From: Rathayibacter tritici
Lineage (GTDB): Bacteria > Actinomycetota > Actinomycetes > Actinomycetales > Microbacteriaceae
Direction: 5' to 3'
Assembly: GCF_002932875.1 (NCBI RefSeq)
Contig: NZ_PSWS01000053.1
Coordinates: 1-64,000, forward strand
Length of the DNA: 64,000 nucleotides
The translations under genes were made by a program, and so were the position numbers. Under the pieces are notes generated by a model. The model was given only the letters and a program-made list of their open reading frames with translations, had not been told where the DNA came from and did no database searches. Positions 40,675 to 50,030 of the stretch are shown here, piece by piece (position 1 is the stretch's first letter; each line of letters begins with the position of its first letter).

Positions 40675-41583
40675 TCAGCCCGCCGGAGTGGGTGACGGAG
40701 TACCAGACTCCGCGTCGAGCGTCGAGGTGACGAAGGAGACGAACGCCGACGCGTCATCGGGCTTCCCCGTGTACTGCTTCCCGTTCACGAGCACGGTCGG
40801 AGTCGACGCGAGCTTCGCGAGTGACGAGTTGGCCACCGGTCGGGTCGTCGCCCGGTCGGTGGCGGCTTTCACCCACGGGCGGAACTCTCCGCTGGTCATG
40901 CAGGCGAGGACGTTGTCGTTCGTCGCTCCCGCCCCGACCACGAGCGTTCGCAGCGCGTCGTCGCTCAGGCCCGTCGTCCCCTCGGCCGGCTGCTGCGCGA
41001 ACAGCGCTGCGTTCACGGCGAGGAAGTGGTCGGGATCCTCATCGGCAACGCAGGCCGCCGCGTTCGCCGCGCGACTGGAGTACTCCGAGCCGGCCGAGGA
41101 CGAGTCGAGGATCGCGACCGGGTGGATCTCGAGCGTGATCGCGCCCTTCGTCAGCCAGGACTGCAACTGTTCGGCGTTCGTCTTCTCGAACTGACTGCAG
41201 TAGGGGCAGAGGTAATCGACGTAGAGGTCGACCGCCACCACTCCGCCCGCCCGGGTCGCACTCTCGTCGGTCGGCACGGGCGAGGCCTCCGGAGCGATCG
41301 CGGCCGTCGTCTTCACCGTCACGGCAGAGCCGTCGCCCGCGAGGACGATGCCGTCGCTGAGCATGTTGGCGGGGCCGGCGGTCGCGATCTCCTGCTGCGA
41401 CCAGACGTTCCAGCACACCAGCGCGACCACGGCGAGCAGCCCGACCCCGAGGCCGCCGTAGCCGAGCAGACGATTCCGGCGCCGTCTGCGCCTCTCCGTC
41501 TCACGGCGCTCCCGCGCCTCGGCTCGGGCGAGCTCCTGGCGCTCGCGTTTGGTCAGACCGTTTCTCGCACTGTTCCCGGACAT
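40675..41583 (-). CDS. Membrane-anchored DsbA-like thioredoxin-fold protein
   Basis: 302 residues. A basic, charged N-terminus (KRERQELARAEARERRETER) is followed by one membrane helix (LLGYGGLGVGLLAVVALVCW) and an extracytoplasmic thioredoxin domain with active site LCPYCSQFE, the cis-Pro region STPTVLVNGK and a helical insert. Matches the actinobacterial DsbA/FrnE-like oxidoreductases of Microbacteriaceae. It probably forms or isomerises disulfides outside the membrane. It lies downstream of efeB on the same strand, separated by a repeat. Confidence 0.85.
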   Translation of the reverse strand: MSGNSARNGLTKRERQELARAEARERRETERRRRRRNRLLGYGGLGVGLLAVVALVCWNVWSQQEIATAGPANMLSDGIVLAGDGSAVTVKTTAAIAPEASPVPTDESATRAGGVVAVDLYVDYLCPYCSQFEKTNAEQLQSWLTKGAITLEIHPVAILDSSSAGSEYSSRAANAAACVADEDPDHFLAVNAALFAQQPAEGTTGLSDDALRTLVVGAGATNDNVLACMTSGEFRPWVKAATDRATTRPVANSSLAKLASTPTVLVNGKQYTGKPDDASAFVSFVTSTLDAESGTPSPTPAG

Positions 41584-41670
41584 CGCCGCCGACGCTACGA
41601 GAGCGCGCTATGGGCCACCGAGGAGCGCGCCCGCTGACGCCTGGGACGGCGTGCGGATGCTCTCAGGATC

Positions 41671-41731
41671 GTCCGAAGAGGGGATTGTCCGAAGAGGGGG
41701 TCAGCCGAAGAGGGGGGGTCAGCCGAAGAGG
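41671..41731. repeat. Imperfect tandem repeat at the 3' end of efeB
   Basis: CCGAAGAGGG-type units begin at 41673, 41689, 41705 and 41723, separated by short spacers (ATTGT, GGTCAG, GGGTCAG). The 41723 copy contains the last codons and stop of efeB (LFG-stop), so the other copies look like repeated duplications of the gene end. Confidence 0.75.
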
Positions 41732-43053
41732 CCCGAGCCGAGGAAGTCGCTCTCGTCCCGAGCGCCGGGCGGTACCGCGAACACGGCGGAGCCCACGTGC
41801 TTGACGTACTCGTTCAGCGCGTCCGTCGCGAGGTTCCGCTGAACGGCGATGAACTGGTCCGGTGAGCGCTGGAAGGAGAGGAAGAACAGTCCCGCGTTCA
41901 GGCGGCCGAGCTCGTCGTTGCCGTCGACGAAGTTGTAGCCGCGGCGCAGGAGCCGTATGCCGTTGTTCCCGCTCGGATGCGCGAGGCGCACGTGCGAGTC
42001 CTTATCGATCAGGGGAGCGCCGGTCGCTCCGGCCGCGGTGAAGTCGGGCTCGGCGAACTCCGCGCCGCCCGAGAGCGGAGCGCCGGAGCCCTTGCTGCGT
42101 CCGATGACCCGCTCCTGCTCGCCGAGCTGGCTGCGGTCCCAGGTCTCGATGATCATCCGGATCTTCCGCGCCACCAGATAGCTCCCGCCGACCATCCACT
42201 CCGGGCCGTCGGAGGAAGACACCCAGACGTGCTCCTGCACGGCGTCGGCCTCCTCGGACTTCACGTTCGCGGTGCCGTCCTTGAAGCCGAACAGGTTCCG
42301 CGGGGTCGCTTGGGCGGTCGACGTCGAAGAGGTGCGGCCGAAGCCGAGCTGCGACCAGCGGAGCGAGGCGCGCCCGAACGCGATCCGGCTCAGATTGCGG
42401 ATGGCGTGCACAGCGACCTGCGGGTCGTCGGCGCAGGCCTGGATGCAGAGGTCGCCACCACCGGCCGCGGGCACGAGCGCGTCGCCGCGGAAGCGAGGCA
42501 GGGCCTGCAGCTGGGCAGGGCGGCGGTCGGCGAGGCCGAAGCGGTCGACGCCGGACTCGTCGGTGAAGAGCGTGGGGCCGAAGCCGACGGTGATGGTCAG
42601 CGAGGCGGCGTCGAGCCCGAGGGCCTCCCCGGTGTCCTCGGGCGGTGCGGTGTCCGGTCCGTCCACCGCGCCGGTCTCGCCGACCTCGAGCCCCTGGGTC
42701 ATCCGCGAAGCGGCGAGCGTCCAGTCCTGCAACAGCTCGATCAGATCCTCGCGGGTACTACCCGCCGCGAGGTCGAAGGCGGCGAAGTGCAGACGGTCCT
42801 GCGCCGCGGTGGTGATCCCCGCCTGGTTGGCGCCGAAGAATGGCACGGTGCGCGCGGCGGAGGGTGCGGTTGCGCCGGCGGAGGAGGTCACGGCGAGCGT
42901 CCCGCCGACTCCGGCGGCCAGCCCCGCGGTACCCGCCGAGACGAGGCCGAGCAGCCCGCGCCGCGAGAGGCGGTGGGGCTGCTCGGCGGGCTGCACCTCC
43001 GGGTGGTCGGCGGAGCGCTCGGGCGCGGGATCGGGGTGCTGCTCGGCGTTCAC
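41719..43053 (-). CDS. efeB: Deferrochelatase/Dyp-type peroxidase EfeB
   Basis: 444 residues, GTG overlapping the efeO stop (GTGA). A twin-arginine signal SRRGLLGLVSAGTAGLAAGV (~29-48) directs Tat export. The DyP GxxDG motif is FGFKDGTAN (~256), and SYLVARKIRMIIETWDRSQL with the C-terminal GNNGIRLLRRGYNF supplies the proximal His/Arg region. It extracts or oxidises iron at the cell surface as part of EfeUOB. tatB later in the window encodes part of its export route. Confidence 0.94.
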   Translation of the reverse strand: MNAEQHPDPAPERSADHPEVQPAEQPHRLSRRGLLGLVSAGTAGLAAGVGGTLAVTSSAGATAPSAARTVPFFGANQAGITTAAQDRLHFAAFDLAAGSTREDLIELLQDWTLAASRMTQGLEVGETGAVDGPDTAPPEDTGEALGLDAASLTITVGFGPTLFTDESGVDRFGLADRRPAQLQALPRFRGDALVPAAGGGDLCIQACADDPQVAVHAIRNLSRIAFGRASLRWSQLGFGRTSSTSTAQATPRNLFGFKDGTANVKSEEADAVQEHVWVSSSDGPEWMVGGSYLVARKIRMIIETWDRSQLGEQERVIGRSKGSGAPLSGGAEFAEPDFTAAGATGAPLIDKDSHVRLAHPSGNNGIRLLRRGYNFVDGNDELGRLNAGLFFLSFQRSPDQFIAVQRNLATDALNEYVKHVGSAVFAVPPGARDESDFLGSGLFG

Positions 43054-44303
43054 TCCGCGGTCGGCTCCTGGACACCGAGGACCGTGTGGGTCAGCTGCGA
43101 GAGCGGCTCGGAGAGGGCGTTCACCTGGTCCGAGAGTTCCTTCTTCTGCTCGGCGGTCAGGGTCGAGTAGGCGACGAAGCCGGAGTCGATCGAGCCGTAC
43201 TGCGCGAGGCGGGCGTCCAGCTCCGAGAAGCGCTGCGTGATCTGCGCGGTGAGGTTCGCCCCGTCGTCACCGCTGGCGGTCGCGATCGGTTCCACGTTGC
43301 CGAAGGCCACCTGCGCTCCCTGCACGTTGGCGGCGAAGTCGGTCAGGTCGGTGCTCGACCACCAGTCCTCCTCGCCCGTGATCTTTCCGGCGGCGACCTC
43401 GTCGAGCAGGCCGATGGCGCCGTTCGAGATGTCGCCCACCGAGACGGTGAAGTCCGGGGAGTTGACGAGGTCGGCGAGGCTCTGCACATCCGCGACGAGC
43501 CCCTGGCCGAACTGGGCACGCTGCTCGGCCGTGGAGGGCGCCCAGTCGAGGAGGGCACTCGTCCCGTCCGAGTTGAGCGCGCCGTCCGCGGGGACCCAGA
43601 GATCCTTCTCGATGCGGTGGAACCCGGTCCAGTCCAGGCCTTCGGCGACTGCGTCGACCTCGCGGTAGTCGATGCGCGGATCGAGATCGCCGAACGCCTC
43701 AGCGGTCGGCTCGATGCGCTCGTAGAAGACGCGGGTGGAGGCGAAGAGGCTGCGCGCCTTCTCGTCCTCGCCCGCCTCGTAGGCCTGCGCGAACTCGGTG
43801 ACCGCGGGAAGCAGCTCGCCAACCTGCGACTTCACGTACGAGACGTAGTTGGTGACCGCCGCTTGCGTCGCCGCTTTCTCGTCGGCCGACTGCGCGGTCG
43901 CCTGACCGGTGACGGTGAGGGCGCTGAGGCCGATCGGGGCGCCGACCTGCTGGAACTTGCAGGCGGTGTAGTAGGTGCCCGGTTCGAGCTGCGCGACGTA
44001 GGAGACGCTCTGCCCGGGGGTCAGGTTCTCCTTCTCGCCGACGATCCGCAGCTTGTCCTCTGCGAGGATCTCGAACTCGTTGACGTCCGATCCGCCGTTG
44101 GTCAGCGTGAACGTCACGGCTCCCGCTTCGGCGGTGGCCGCCGAGACCTCGCACGCGTCATCTCCGATCGCGACGTGGAGCGCAGCGGAGGAGGAGGCGG
44201 AGGAGGTGTTCGGCACGCACCCCGTCAGCACGAGCGCCAGAGCGCCCGCTCCGGCGAGGCCGAGAGTGACGCGGGGGAGGGTGGGACGAGCGCGCGAGGA
44301 CAT
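43050..44303 (-). CDS. efeO: Iron uptake system lipoprotein EfeO
   Basis: 417 residues, ATG with AGGAGA. The lipobox LVLTGC (~24-29) anchors it to the membrane. An N-terminal cupredoxin domain (residues ~40-130, VTFTLTNGGSDVNEFEIL, then TYYTACKFQ) precedes the M75-type helical domain with GFHRIEKDLW, the HxxE metal motif (~203). It binds and delivers iron to EfeU. The cupredoxin plus M75 layout is the complete EfeO form. Confidence 0.95.
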   Translation of the reverse strand: MSSRARPTLPRVTLGLAGAGALALVLTGCVPNTSSASSSAALHVAIGDDACEVSAATAEAGAVTFTLTNGGSDVNEFEILAEDKLRIVGEKENLTPGQSVSYVAQLEPGTYYTACKFQQVGAPIGLSALTVTGQATAQSADEKAATQAAVTNYVSYVKSQVGELLPAVTEFAQAYEAGEDEKARSLFASTRVFYERIEPTAEAFGDLDPRIDYREVDAVAEGLDWTGFHRIEKDLWVPADGALNSDGTSALLDWAPSTAEQRAQFGQGLVADVQSLADLVNSPDFTVSVGDISNGAIGLLDEVAAGKITGEEDWWSSTDLTDFAANVQGAQVAFGNVEPIATASGDDGANLTAQITQRFSELDARLAQYGSIDSGFVAYSTLTAEQKKELSDQVNALSEPLSQLTHTVLGVQEPTAE

Positions 44304-44371
44304 GCTTCTCCTGGGATCGGGGTGGATGCGTCGGCGGGGCCGAAGCGGGTCGGACGGACTGCGGAAGCGGG

Positions 44372-45238
44372 TCAGACGGAGCGGGAAGCGGGAGCGGTGA
44401 CCGGGGCCGCGCTGCCTCGTCGCGGACCGCGTCGGCGGATCTGGCGGACGAAGAGGCCGCCGACGACGACGAGGTACAGCAGCCAGACCGCGAACTGCAG
44501 GGCGGTCGGCTCTGGCGTGTAGTTGAACAGACCACCGACCACGGCGGTCACGGACGGCGGGAGGATCGGACCGAGCGAGAACAGCGGGGCGCCCCAGCCG
44601 GGCAGGAGCGCTGCCTCCTGCAGGTCGCCGACTCCGTACGAGAGCACGCCGGCGGCCACCAGGATGAGGAAGGCGCCCGTCCAGGTGAAGAAGCGGCCGA
44701 GGTCGATCCGGACGAAGCCGTGGAAGATCAGGTACGAGACCACGACCGAGCTGAGAATGCCCATCAGTGCGCCGATCGTGCCGACCCAGGCGCTGGAGCC
44801 GGACCCCGCGCTACTCGAGGACACGCTCGCCCAGACGAACAGTGCCGTCTCGATGCCTTCGCGTCCGACGCTGATGAACGCGATGGCGACAATCCCCAGC
44901 GCCGAGCCGGAGACCGCGCCGTCGAGCTTGGACTCGAGCTCGCCCTTCAGGCTGCGGGCGTTGGCGCCCATCCAGAAGATCATCCAGGTGACCAGGCCGA
45001 CCGCAAGGATCGAGAGGCCGCCTCCGATCAGCTCCTGCGCCTGGAAGGAGAGAGTCGAGGGCCCCCAGGTGAGGATCGCGCCGCTCGTGAGGGAGATCAC
45101 GACGGCTGCGCCGATCCCGATCCAGAGCCGCGGCAGCACGTCGCGCCGGCCGAGCTTGGTCAGGTAGGCCACGAGGATGCCGACGACGAGGCCGGCTTCG
45201 AGGCCTTCGCGGAGGCCGATGAGGTAGTTTGCGAGCAC
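44372..45238 (-). CDS. efeU: Iron permease EfeU (FTR1 family)
   Basis: 288 residues, GTG start. Seven membrane helices expected. The two REGLE-type iron-binding motifs are LIGLREGLEAGLVVG (residues ~6-20) and VGREGIETALFVW (~122-134). First gene of efeU-efeO-efeB, with an iron-box-like palindrome in its promoter region. It imports iron across the membrane. Confidence 0.95.
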   Translation of the reverse strand: MLANYLIGLREGLEAGLVVGILVAYLTKLGRRDVLPRLWIGIGAAVVISLTSGAILTWGPSTLSFQAQELIGGGLSILAVGLVTWMIFWMGANARSLKGELESKLDGAVSGSALGIVAIAFISVGREGIETALFVWASVSSSSAGSGSSAWVGTIGALMGILSSVVVSYLIFHGFVRIDLGRFFTWTGAFLILVAAGVLSYGVGDLQEAALLPGWGAPLFSLGPILPPSVTAVVGGLFNYTPEPTALQFAVWLLYLVVVGGLFVRQIRRRGPRRGSAAPVTAPASRSV

Positions 45239-45314
45239 GCGTGTTCTCTTGGTCGAAGGTGGACGAGGAGGGGGCGACTCCGCCCCGGGTCGATTCGGTC
45301 GGCGGGGCTACTTA

Positions 45315-45333
45315 TTCGGTAAGCCTTGCCTAA
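45315..45333 (-). promoter_or_regulatory. DtxR/IdeR-like iron box upstream of efeU
   Basis: On the minus strand TTAGGCAAGGCTTACCGAA, 76 bases before the efeU start, matches the 19-bp DtxR/IdeR consensus (TTAGGTTAGSCTAACCTAA) at about 15 positions, with the conserved inner TTAGG...CTNACC. It predicts iron repression of efeUOB. Confidence 0.7.
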
Positions 45334-45414
45334 CCCGGGTCGACTGTAGTCCGCTGCCCGATCGCTGTCCAGAAGCGCGGCGCGGCGGAGGCCGCGTGGG
45401 ACGAGAGGCGGAGA

Positions 45415-46620
45415 GTGGACGCAGGCCGGGACACAGTAGCGGAGCGCGTGGTGGCGGTGCACGCCCACCCCGACGACGAGACGATCACGATGGGCGGGAC
45501 ACTGGCGCGATTGGCGGCGCAGGGCGCCTGGGTCACCGTCGTGACCGCCACTCGGGGGGAGTGCGGCGAGGTCATTCCCGAGGATCTCGCGCCACTCGAG
45601 GGCTCGGCCGAACTGGCCGCGCACCGCACGACCGAGCTTGTCGTTGCACTGACCGCGCTCGGCGTCGCCGACCACCGCTTCCTCGGCGAGGCGGGCGCCC
45701 GCGCGCCCGGGCTCGCGCCGCGCATCTACCGGGACTCCGGCATGCAGTGGGGGCCGGGCCGCGTGCCCGTTCCGCTCGAACCCGTGCACCCCGACTCCTT
45801 CACCGCCGCAGCTGAGGACGAGGAGGTGGCCGACCTCGTCGCCGTCCTCCGCGAGGTCGACGCGGGCGTTGTGCTCTCGTACGACGCGGGCGGCGGCTAC
45901 GGCCACCCCGACCACGTCCGCACCGCCCGGGTCGCCGAGCGCGCTGCGGAGCTGCTCGGCCTGCGTCTGCTCGCCGTCCTGCCCGATGCGGCCCCGCCCC
46001 TGCCCGGCGATGTCGCGATCGAACTCACCGCCGAGGACTTCGCCCGCAAACGCGCCGCATTCGAGGCGCACGCCACACAGCTGGTGGTCGAGGGTGAGCA
46101 GGCCCGGCTCTCCAGCGGTCCGTCGTTCCCGATCGGCCGCGTCGAGCGCTTCCGCCCGAGCGCGCAGCCGACCGCGCCTGCTGTGCCGGTGCCGGAGCGG
46201 CCGACGCTCGCCTCGCGCGCGCTGTCCGGAGTCGTCGGCGTCCTGGTCGGGGCAGTCGTTGGAGCGATCACCACCGTGGCGCACCAGAGCACCGTCTCCC
46301 TCGGATCAGTCGTCGTCCCGCTCGGCCTCGCCGCCTCCCTCACCGGCGTGCTGCTGCTCCTGCTCGGGCTTCGGCTCGTGCTGATCGACCGCTTCGTCGC
46401 GTTCTGCACCGCGATGGGGCTGCTCGGGATGATCGGGCTGCTCGCTCTGCGCAGCGCCGGCGGCTCCGTGCTCGTCCCCGCCAACGGCCTCGGCGTGGCC
46501 TGGACCTTCCTCCCCGCCCTGATCGCCCTGGTCGTGATCGCGTGGCCGCGGTTGCGCGCCGCCGCGCCCGCCGCCGAGCAGCCCGCGGACGCCGACCCCC
46601 CGTCGGCCCCCGTACGATAG
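45415..46620 (+). CDS. PIG-L family deacetylase with C-terminal membrane segments
   Basis: 401 residues, GTG 45415; a GTG at 45451 is possible. AVHAHPDDETITMGGTLARL carries the zinc-binding HPDDE, and GHPDHVRTAR supplies the second His motif; together they define LmbE/PIG-L N-acetylglucosaminyl deacetylases such as MshB and Mca. After residue ~260 come four hydrophobic stretches, so the enzyme is tethered to the membrane by an added domain. The substrate is unknown; mycothiol metabolism or GlcNAc-lipid deacetylation are candidates. Confidence 0.8.
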   Translation: MDAGRDTVAERVVAVHAHPDDETITMGGTLARLAAQGAWVTVVTATRGECGEVIPEDLAPLEGSAELAAHRTTELVVALTALGVADHRFLGEAGARAPGLAPRIYRDSGMQWGPGRVPVPLEPVHPDSFTAAAEDEEVADLVAVLREVDAGVVLSYDAGGGYGHPDHVRTARVAERAAELLGLRLLAVLPDAAPPLPGDVAIELTAEDFARKRAAFEAHATQLVVEGEQARLSSGPSFPIGRVERFRPSAQPTAPAVPVPERPTLASRALSGVVGVLVGAVVGAITTVAHQSTVSLGSVVVPLGLAASLTGVLLLLLGLRLVLIDRFVAFCTAMGLLGMIGLLALRSAGGSVLVPANGLGVAWTFLPALIALVVIAWPRLRAAAPAAEQPADADPPSAPVR

Positions 46621-46649
46621 ACACACTATTCGAAGGGATCTGGAGCACC

Positions 46650-46970
46650 GTGACCTACGTGATCGCACTTCCGTGCGTCGATGTCAAAGACCGCGCCTGC
46701 ATCGACGAGTGCCCGGTCGACTGCATCTACGAAGGCGAGCGCTCGCTCTACATCCACCCCGACGAGTGCGTCGACTGCGGTGCCTGCGAGCCGGTCTGTC
46801 CCGTCGAGGCGATCTACTACGAGGACGACCTCCCGGAGCAGTGGTCGGACTACTACAAGGCCAACGTCGAGTTCTTCGATGAGCTCGGCTCCCCGGGTGG
46901 AGCCGCCAAGGTCGGCGTGATCGCGAAGGACCATCCGGTCATCGCGGCGCTCCCTCCGCAGAACCACTGA
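46650..46970 (+). CDS. fdxA: Seven-iron ferredoxin
   Basis: 106 residues, GTG with TGGAG ahead. CVDVKDRACIDECPVDCIY and CVDCGACEPVCPVEAIYY hold the 3Fe-4S and 4Fe-4S cysteines, then the C-terminal tail EQWSDYYKANVEFFDELGSP of actinobacterial FdxA. A TACGAT -10-like box at 46613-46618 overlaps the end of the preceding gene. dapC starts 10 bases downstream, the usual order in actinobacteria. Confidence 0.95.
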   Translation: MTYVIALPCVDVKDRACIDECPVDCIYEGERSLYIHPDECVDCGACEPVCPVEAIYYEDDLPEQWSDYYKANVEFFDELGSPGGAAKVGVIAKDHPVIAALPPQNH

Positions 46971-46980
46971 GGCGGCTCCC

Positions 46981-48090
46981 GTGGCCCTCGGCGCGCTGCC
47001 CGATTACCCCTGGGATCTGATGGCGCCCTTCGCCCGCACGGCGGCGGAGCACCCCGGCGGAATCGTCGACCTCTCGATCGGCTCGCCGGTCGATCCGACA
47101 CCCGGTCCGATCCGTGACGCACTGGCCCGCGCCACCGACTCCCACGCCTACCCCACGACGGTGGGCACACCCGCCCTGCGCGAGGCGATCGCGGCCTGGT
47201 ACGCGCGGCGACGGGGGGTCACGGGTCTTCGCGTCGACGAGGTGCTGCCGACGATCGGCTCGAAGGAGCTCGTCGCCTGGCTGCCCTTCCTGCTCGGCCT
47301 CGGCGAGGGCGACGTGGTCGTGCATCCGCGTGCCGCCTATCCGACCTACGCGATGGGCGCGGCGATCGCGGGAGCCGGGGCCATCGCCTCCGACGACCCC
47401 GACGAGTGGCCGGAGGCGACCCGTCTTATCTGGCTGAACTCTCCCGGGAACCCCGACGGTGCTGTGCTCGACGTCCCCGCGCTGCGGCGGGCGGTGGTCA
47501 GGGCGCGGGAGCTGGGCGCCGTCATTGCCGGCGACGAGTGCTACGCCGAGCTCGGCTGGGACGGTCGCTGGGCCGAGGAATCGATCCCCAGCGTCCTCGA
47601 TCCGCGCGTCGTGGGGGAGGACCGCGCGGGCGTCCTCGGCGTGTACTCGCTGAGCAAGCAGTCGAACCTCGCCGGCTATCGCGCCGCGTTCGTAGCCGGC
47701 GACGCAGCATTGATCGCGCGCCTGGTCACCGTCCGCAAGCACGCCGGCATGATCGTCCCCGGTCCGCTCCAGGAGGCGATGGTGGTCGCCCTCGCCGACG
47801 ACGAGCACGTCGCCGCACAGAAGCAGCGCTATCGCTCACGGCGCGACCGGCTCCGGCCCGCCCTCGAGTCCGCGGGCTTCCGGATCGATCGCAGCGAGGC
47901 CGGTCTGTATTTATGGGCCACCGAGGGGCGTCCTGCCTGGGAGTCCATCGAACGACTCGCGCGGGTCGGCGTGCTGGCCGGCCCCGGCGTGTTCTACGGC
48001 GACGGCTTCCCCGAGCACGTGCGCCTGTCGCTGACGGCGTCCGACGAGCGGATCGACGCGGCCGTAAAGCGCCTGGCGGACGGTCTCTGA
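46981..48090 (+). CDS. dapC: Succinyldiaminopimelate transaminase
   Basis: 369 residues, GTG start. It begins LPDYPWDLMAPFARTAAEHP as actinobacterial DapC does. Class I aminotransferase features are DLSIGSPVDPTP, SKELVAWLPFLLGLGEGD, NSPGNPDGAVLD, AGDECYAELGW and the PLP lysine in YSLSKQSNLAGYR (~224). It makes N-succinyl-LL-diaminopimelate for lysine and peptidoglycan synthesis. dapD and dapE lie 2-4 kb downstream, completing the succinylase branch. Confidence 0.93.
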   Translation: MALGALPDYPWDLMAPFARTAAEHPGGIVDLSIGSPVDPTPGPIRDALARATDSHAYPTTVGTPALREAIAAWYARRRGVTGLRVDEVLPTIGSKELVAWLPFLLGLGEGDVVVHPRAAYPTYAMGAAIAGAGAIASDDPDEWPEATRLIWLNSPGNPDGAVLDVPALRRAVVRARELGAVIAGDECYAELGWDGRWAEESIPSVLDPRVVGEDRAGVLGVYSLSKQSNLAGYRAAFVAGDAALIARLVTVRKHAGMIVPGPLQEAMVVALADDEHVAAQKQRYRSRRDRLRPALESAGFRIDRSEAGLYLWATEGRPAWESIERLARVGVLAGPGVFYGDGFPEHVRLSLTASDERIDAAVKRLADGL

Positions 48091-48297
48091 GCGCTCGTCG
48101 TCTCGATCCTGGCGGGATTCCACAAAGCCGTCACCCGAGTGCTGGGCAATGTCACAGTGCCCGAACTTTGCCCATAGGCTGTATGCGGTTCGGTCGACGG
48201 CGCCACGCGAGGCCCCGGCTGCACCACGATCCAGACCCGGCGCCGCCGCTCCGTGCGAGCGCTTCCGGGGTGCGACCGCGACGACCTGGGAGGCGTT

Positions 48298-49683
48298 GTG
48301 ACCGAATCCGGCACGCAGAGCGACGGAACCGCGACGGTGAGTTCCGCTGAGCCCGCTACCGGGAGCGCCACCACGCAGCCTCCCGTACCGGCGGAGCAGC
48401 AGCTCCCCGAGAAGGTTACTCTCACCTTCGGCGACCGGAGCGCGGAGTTCCCGGTCCTGCGCAGCGTCGACGGCTCCTCCAGCATCGATTTCTCGACCCT
48501 GTCGAAGCAGACCGGCTTCATGTCGCTCGACTACGGCTTCGTGAACACAGCGGCGACGAAGTCGCAGATCACCTACATCGACGGCGACCAGGGGATCCTG
48601 CGCTATCGCGGCTACCCGATCGAAGAGGTCGCCACCAACGCGACCTACCTCGAGGTGGCCTGGCTCCTCATTTACGGCGAGCTGCCGACTGCCGACGAAC
48701 TCGCGAGCTTCGACGAGCGGATCCGTCGCCACACGCTGCTGCACGAGGACCTCAAGCGCTTTTTCGATGCGCTCCCGCACAGCGCGCACCCGATGTCGGT
48801 CCTCTCGGCCGGAGTCTCGGCTCTGTCGACGTATTACGAGGACAGCTCCAATCCGAAGGACCCGGAGGCGGTCGAGCTGTCCACCATCCGGCTGCTCGCG
48901 AAGCTGCCGGTCATGGCGGCCTACGCGCACAAGAAGAGCATCGGCCAGGCGTTCCTCTACCCGGACAACTCGCTGAGCTTCGTCGACAACTTCCTCCGCT
49001 TGAACTTCGGCACGATGGCCGAGCAGTACGAGGTCGATCCGGTGCTCTCGAAGGCGCTCGATCGCCTCCTGATCCTGCACGAGGACCACGAGCAGAATGC
49101 GTCGACCTCGACCGTCCGCCTCGTCGGCTCGACGGAGGCGAACCTGTACGCCTCCGTCTCGGCCGGCATCAACGCTCTTTTCGGCCCGCTGCACGGCGGA
49201 GCGAATGAGGCCGTGCTGACCATGCTCGGTCGGATCCGGGAGTCGGGTGAGAGCGTGTCGACGTTCGTCGAGCGGGTGAAGAACAAGGAGGAGGGCGTGC
49301 GCCTGATGGGCTTCGGCCACCGGGTCTACAAGAACTACGACCCGCGCGCCAAGCTCGTCAAGGAGAGCGCCTCCGAAGTGCTGCAGTCGCTCGGCGTGAA
49401 GGACCCGCTGCTCGATATCGCGATGGAGCTCGAGGCCCTCGCGCTCGAGGACGACTACTTCAAGGAGCGCCGGCTCTACCCGAACGTCGACTTCTACACC
49501 GGCGTCATCTACAAGGCGATGGGCTTCCCGACCCGCATGTTCACCGTGCTTTTCGCGATCGGTCGCCTGCCCGGCTGGGTCGCGCATTGGCGCGAGATGA
49601 ACATCGACAAGCAGACCAAGATCGGCCGCCCCCAGCAGCTGTACATGGGCTCGCCGGAGCGCCACTGGCCCACTGACCGCTGA
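48298..49683 (+). CDS. gltA: Citrate synthase
   Basis: 461 residues from GTG 48298 with GGGAGG ahead. A flexible N-terminus (~35 residues of Ser/Thr/Pro/Ala) precedes the type II citrate synthase core: YIDGDQGILRYRGYPIEE, DHEQNASTSTVRLVGSTEAN (catalytic His), PLHGGANEAVLTML and MGFGHRVYKNYDPRA (catalytic His and Arg), with the catalytic Asp in YPNVDFYTG. TCA cycle entry. A hairpin follows the stop. Confidence 0.96.
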   Translation: MTESGTQSDGTATVSSAEPATGSATTQPPVPAEQQLPEKVTLTFGDRSAEFPVLRSVDGSSSIDFSTLSKQTGFMSLDYGFVNTAATKSQITYIDGDQGILRYRGYPIEEVATNATYLEVAWLLIYGELPTADELASFDERIRRHTLLHEDLKRFFDALPHSAHPMSVLSAGVSALSTYYEDSSNPKDPEAVELSTIRLLAKLPVMAAYAHKKSIGQAFLYPDNSLSFVDNFLRLNFGTMAEQYEVDPVLSKALDRLLILHEDHEQNASTSTVRLVGSTEANLYASVSAGINALFGPLHGGANEAVLTMLGRIRESGESVSTFVERVKNKEEGVRLMGFGHRVYKNYDPRAKLVKESASEVLQSLGVKDPLLDIAMELEALALEDDYFKERRLYPNVDFYTGVIYKAMGFPTRMFTVLFAIGRLPGWVAHWREMNIDKQTKIGRPQQLYMGSPERHWPTDR

Positions 49684-49692
49684 CTCGACCGC

Positions 49693-49725
49693 CGAGAGCC
49701 CGCCCCCGTCTGGGGTGGGCTCTCG
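49693..49725 (+). terminator. Terminator after gltA
   Basis: CGAGAGCCCGCCCC (49693-49706) pairs with GGGGTGGGCTCTCG (49712-49725) with one G-T wobble and a 5-base loop. It starts 10 bases after the gltA stop. Confidence 0.8.
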
Positions 49726-50030
49726 CCGCATCGGCCCGAGGACGCGCGGCGTCGAGCGGAGAGGCCATCTTTGAGGACATGCCCTCCGTCTGCCTCCTCG
49801 AATGCTGCCAGCGACTCCGCTGGCGGTACTCGGACGCCCGCCCGCCCGTGTCGAGCCGCGCCGAGCGGGAAGCGCTGGTGCACAGCGATGACTCCGCGTT
49901 GCGGTGCGCGTCGAGAAGCAGGTCGGGGCCCGCCTGCCGGTTGATCGGGCGGAGTGAGCGCCGTGCGGCAGGGGTGGGTCTCGAGGGGCCGGGTGCGGCG
50001 CCTCCTCGACCCGCAGGGACAGGGGTGTGG
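49726..50030. other. Intergenic stretch without a supportable gene
   Basis: About 300 bases between the gltA terminator and the dapD stop. Short frames on both strands lack ribosome sites and recognisable motifs. No repeats seen. Confidence 0.5.
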
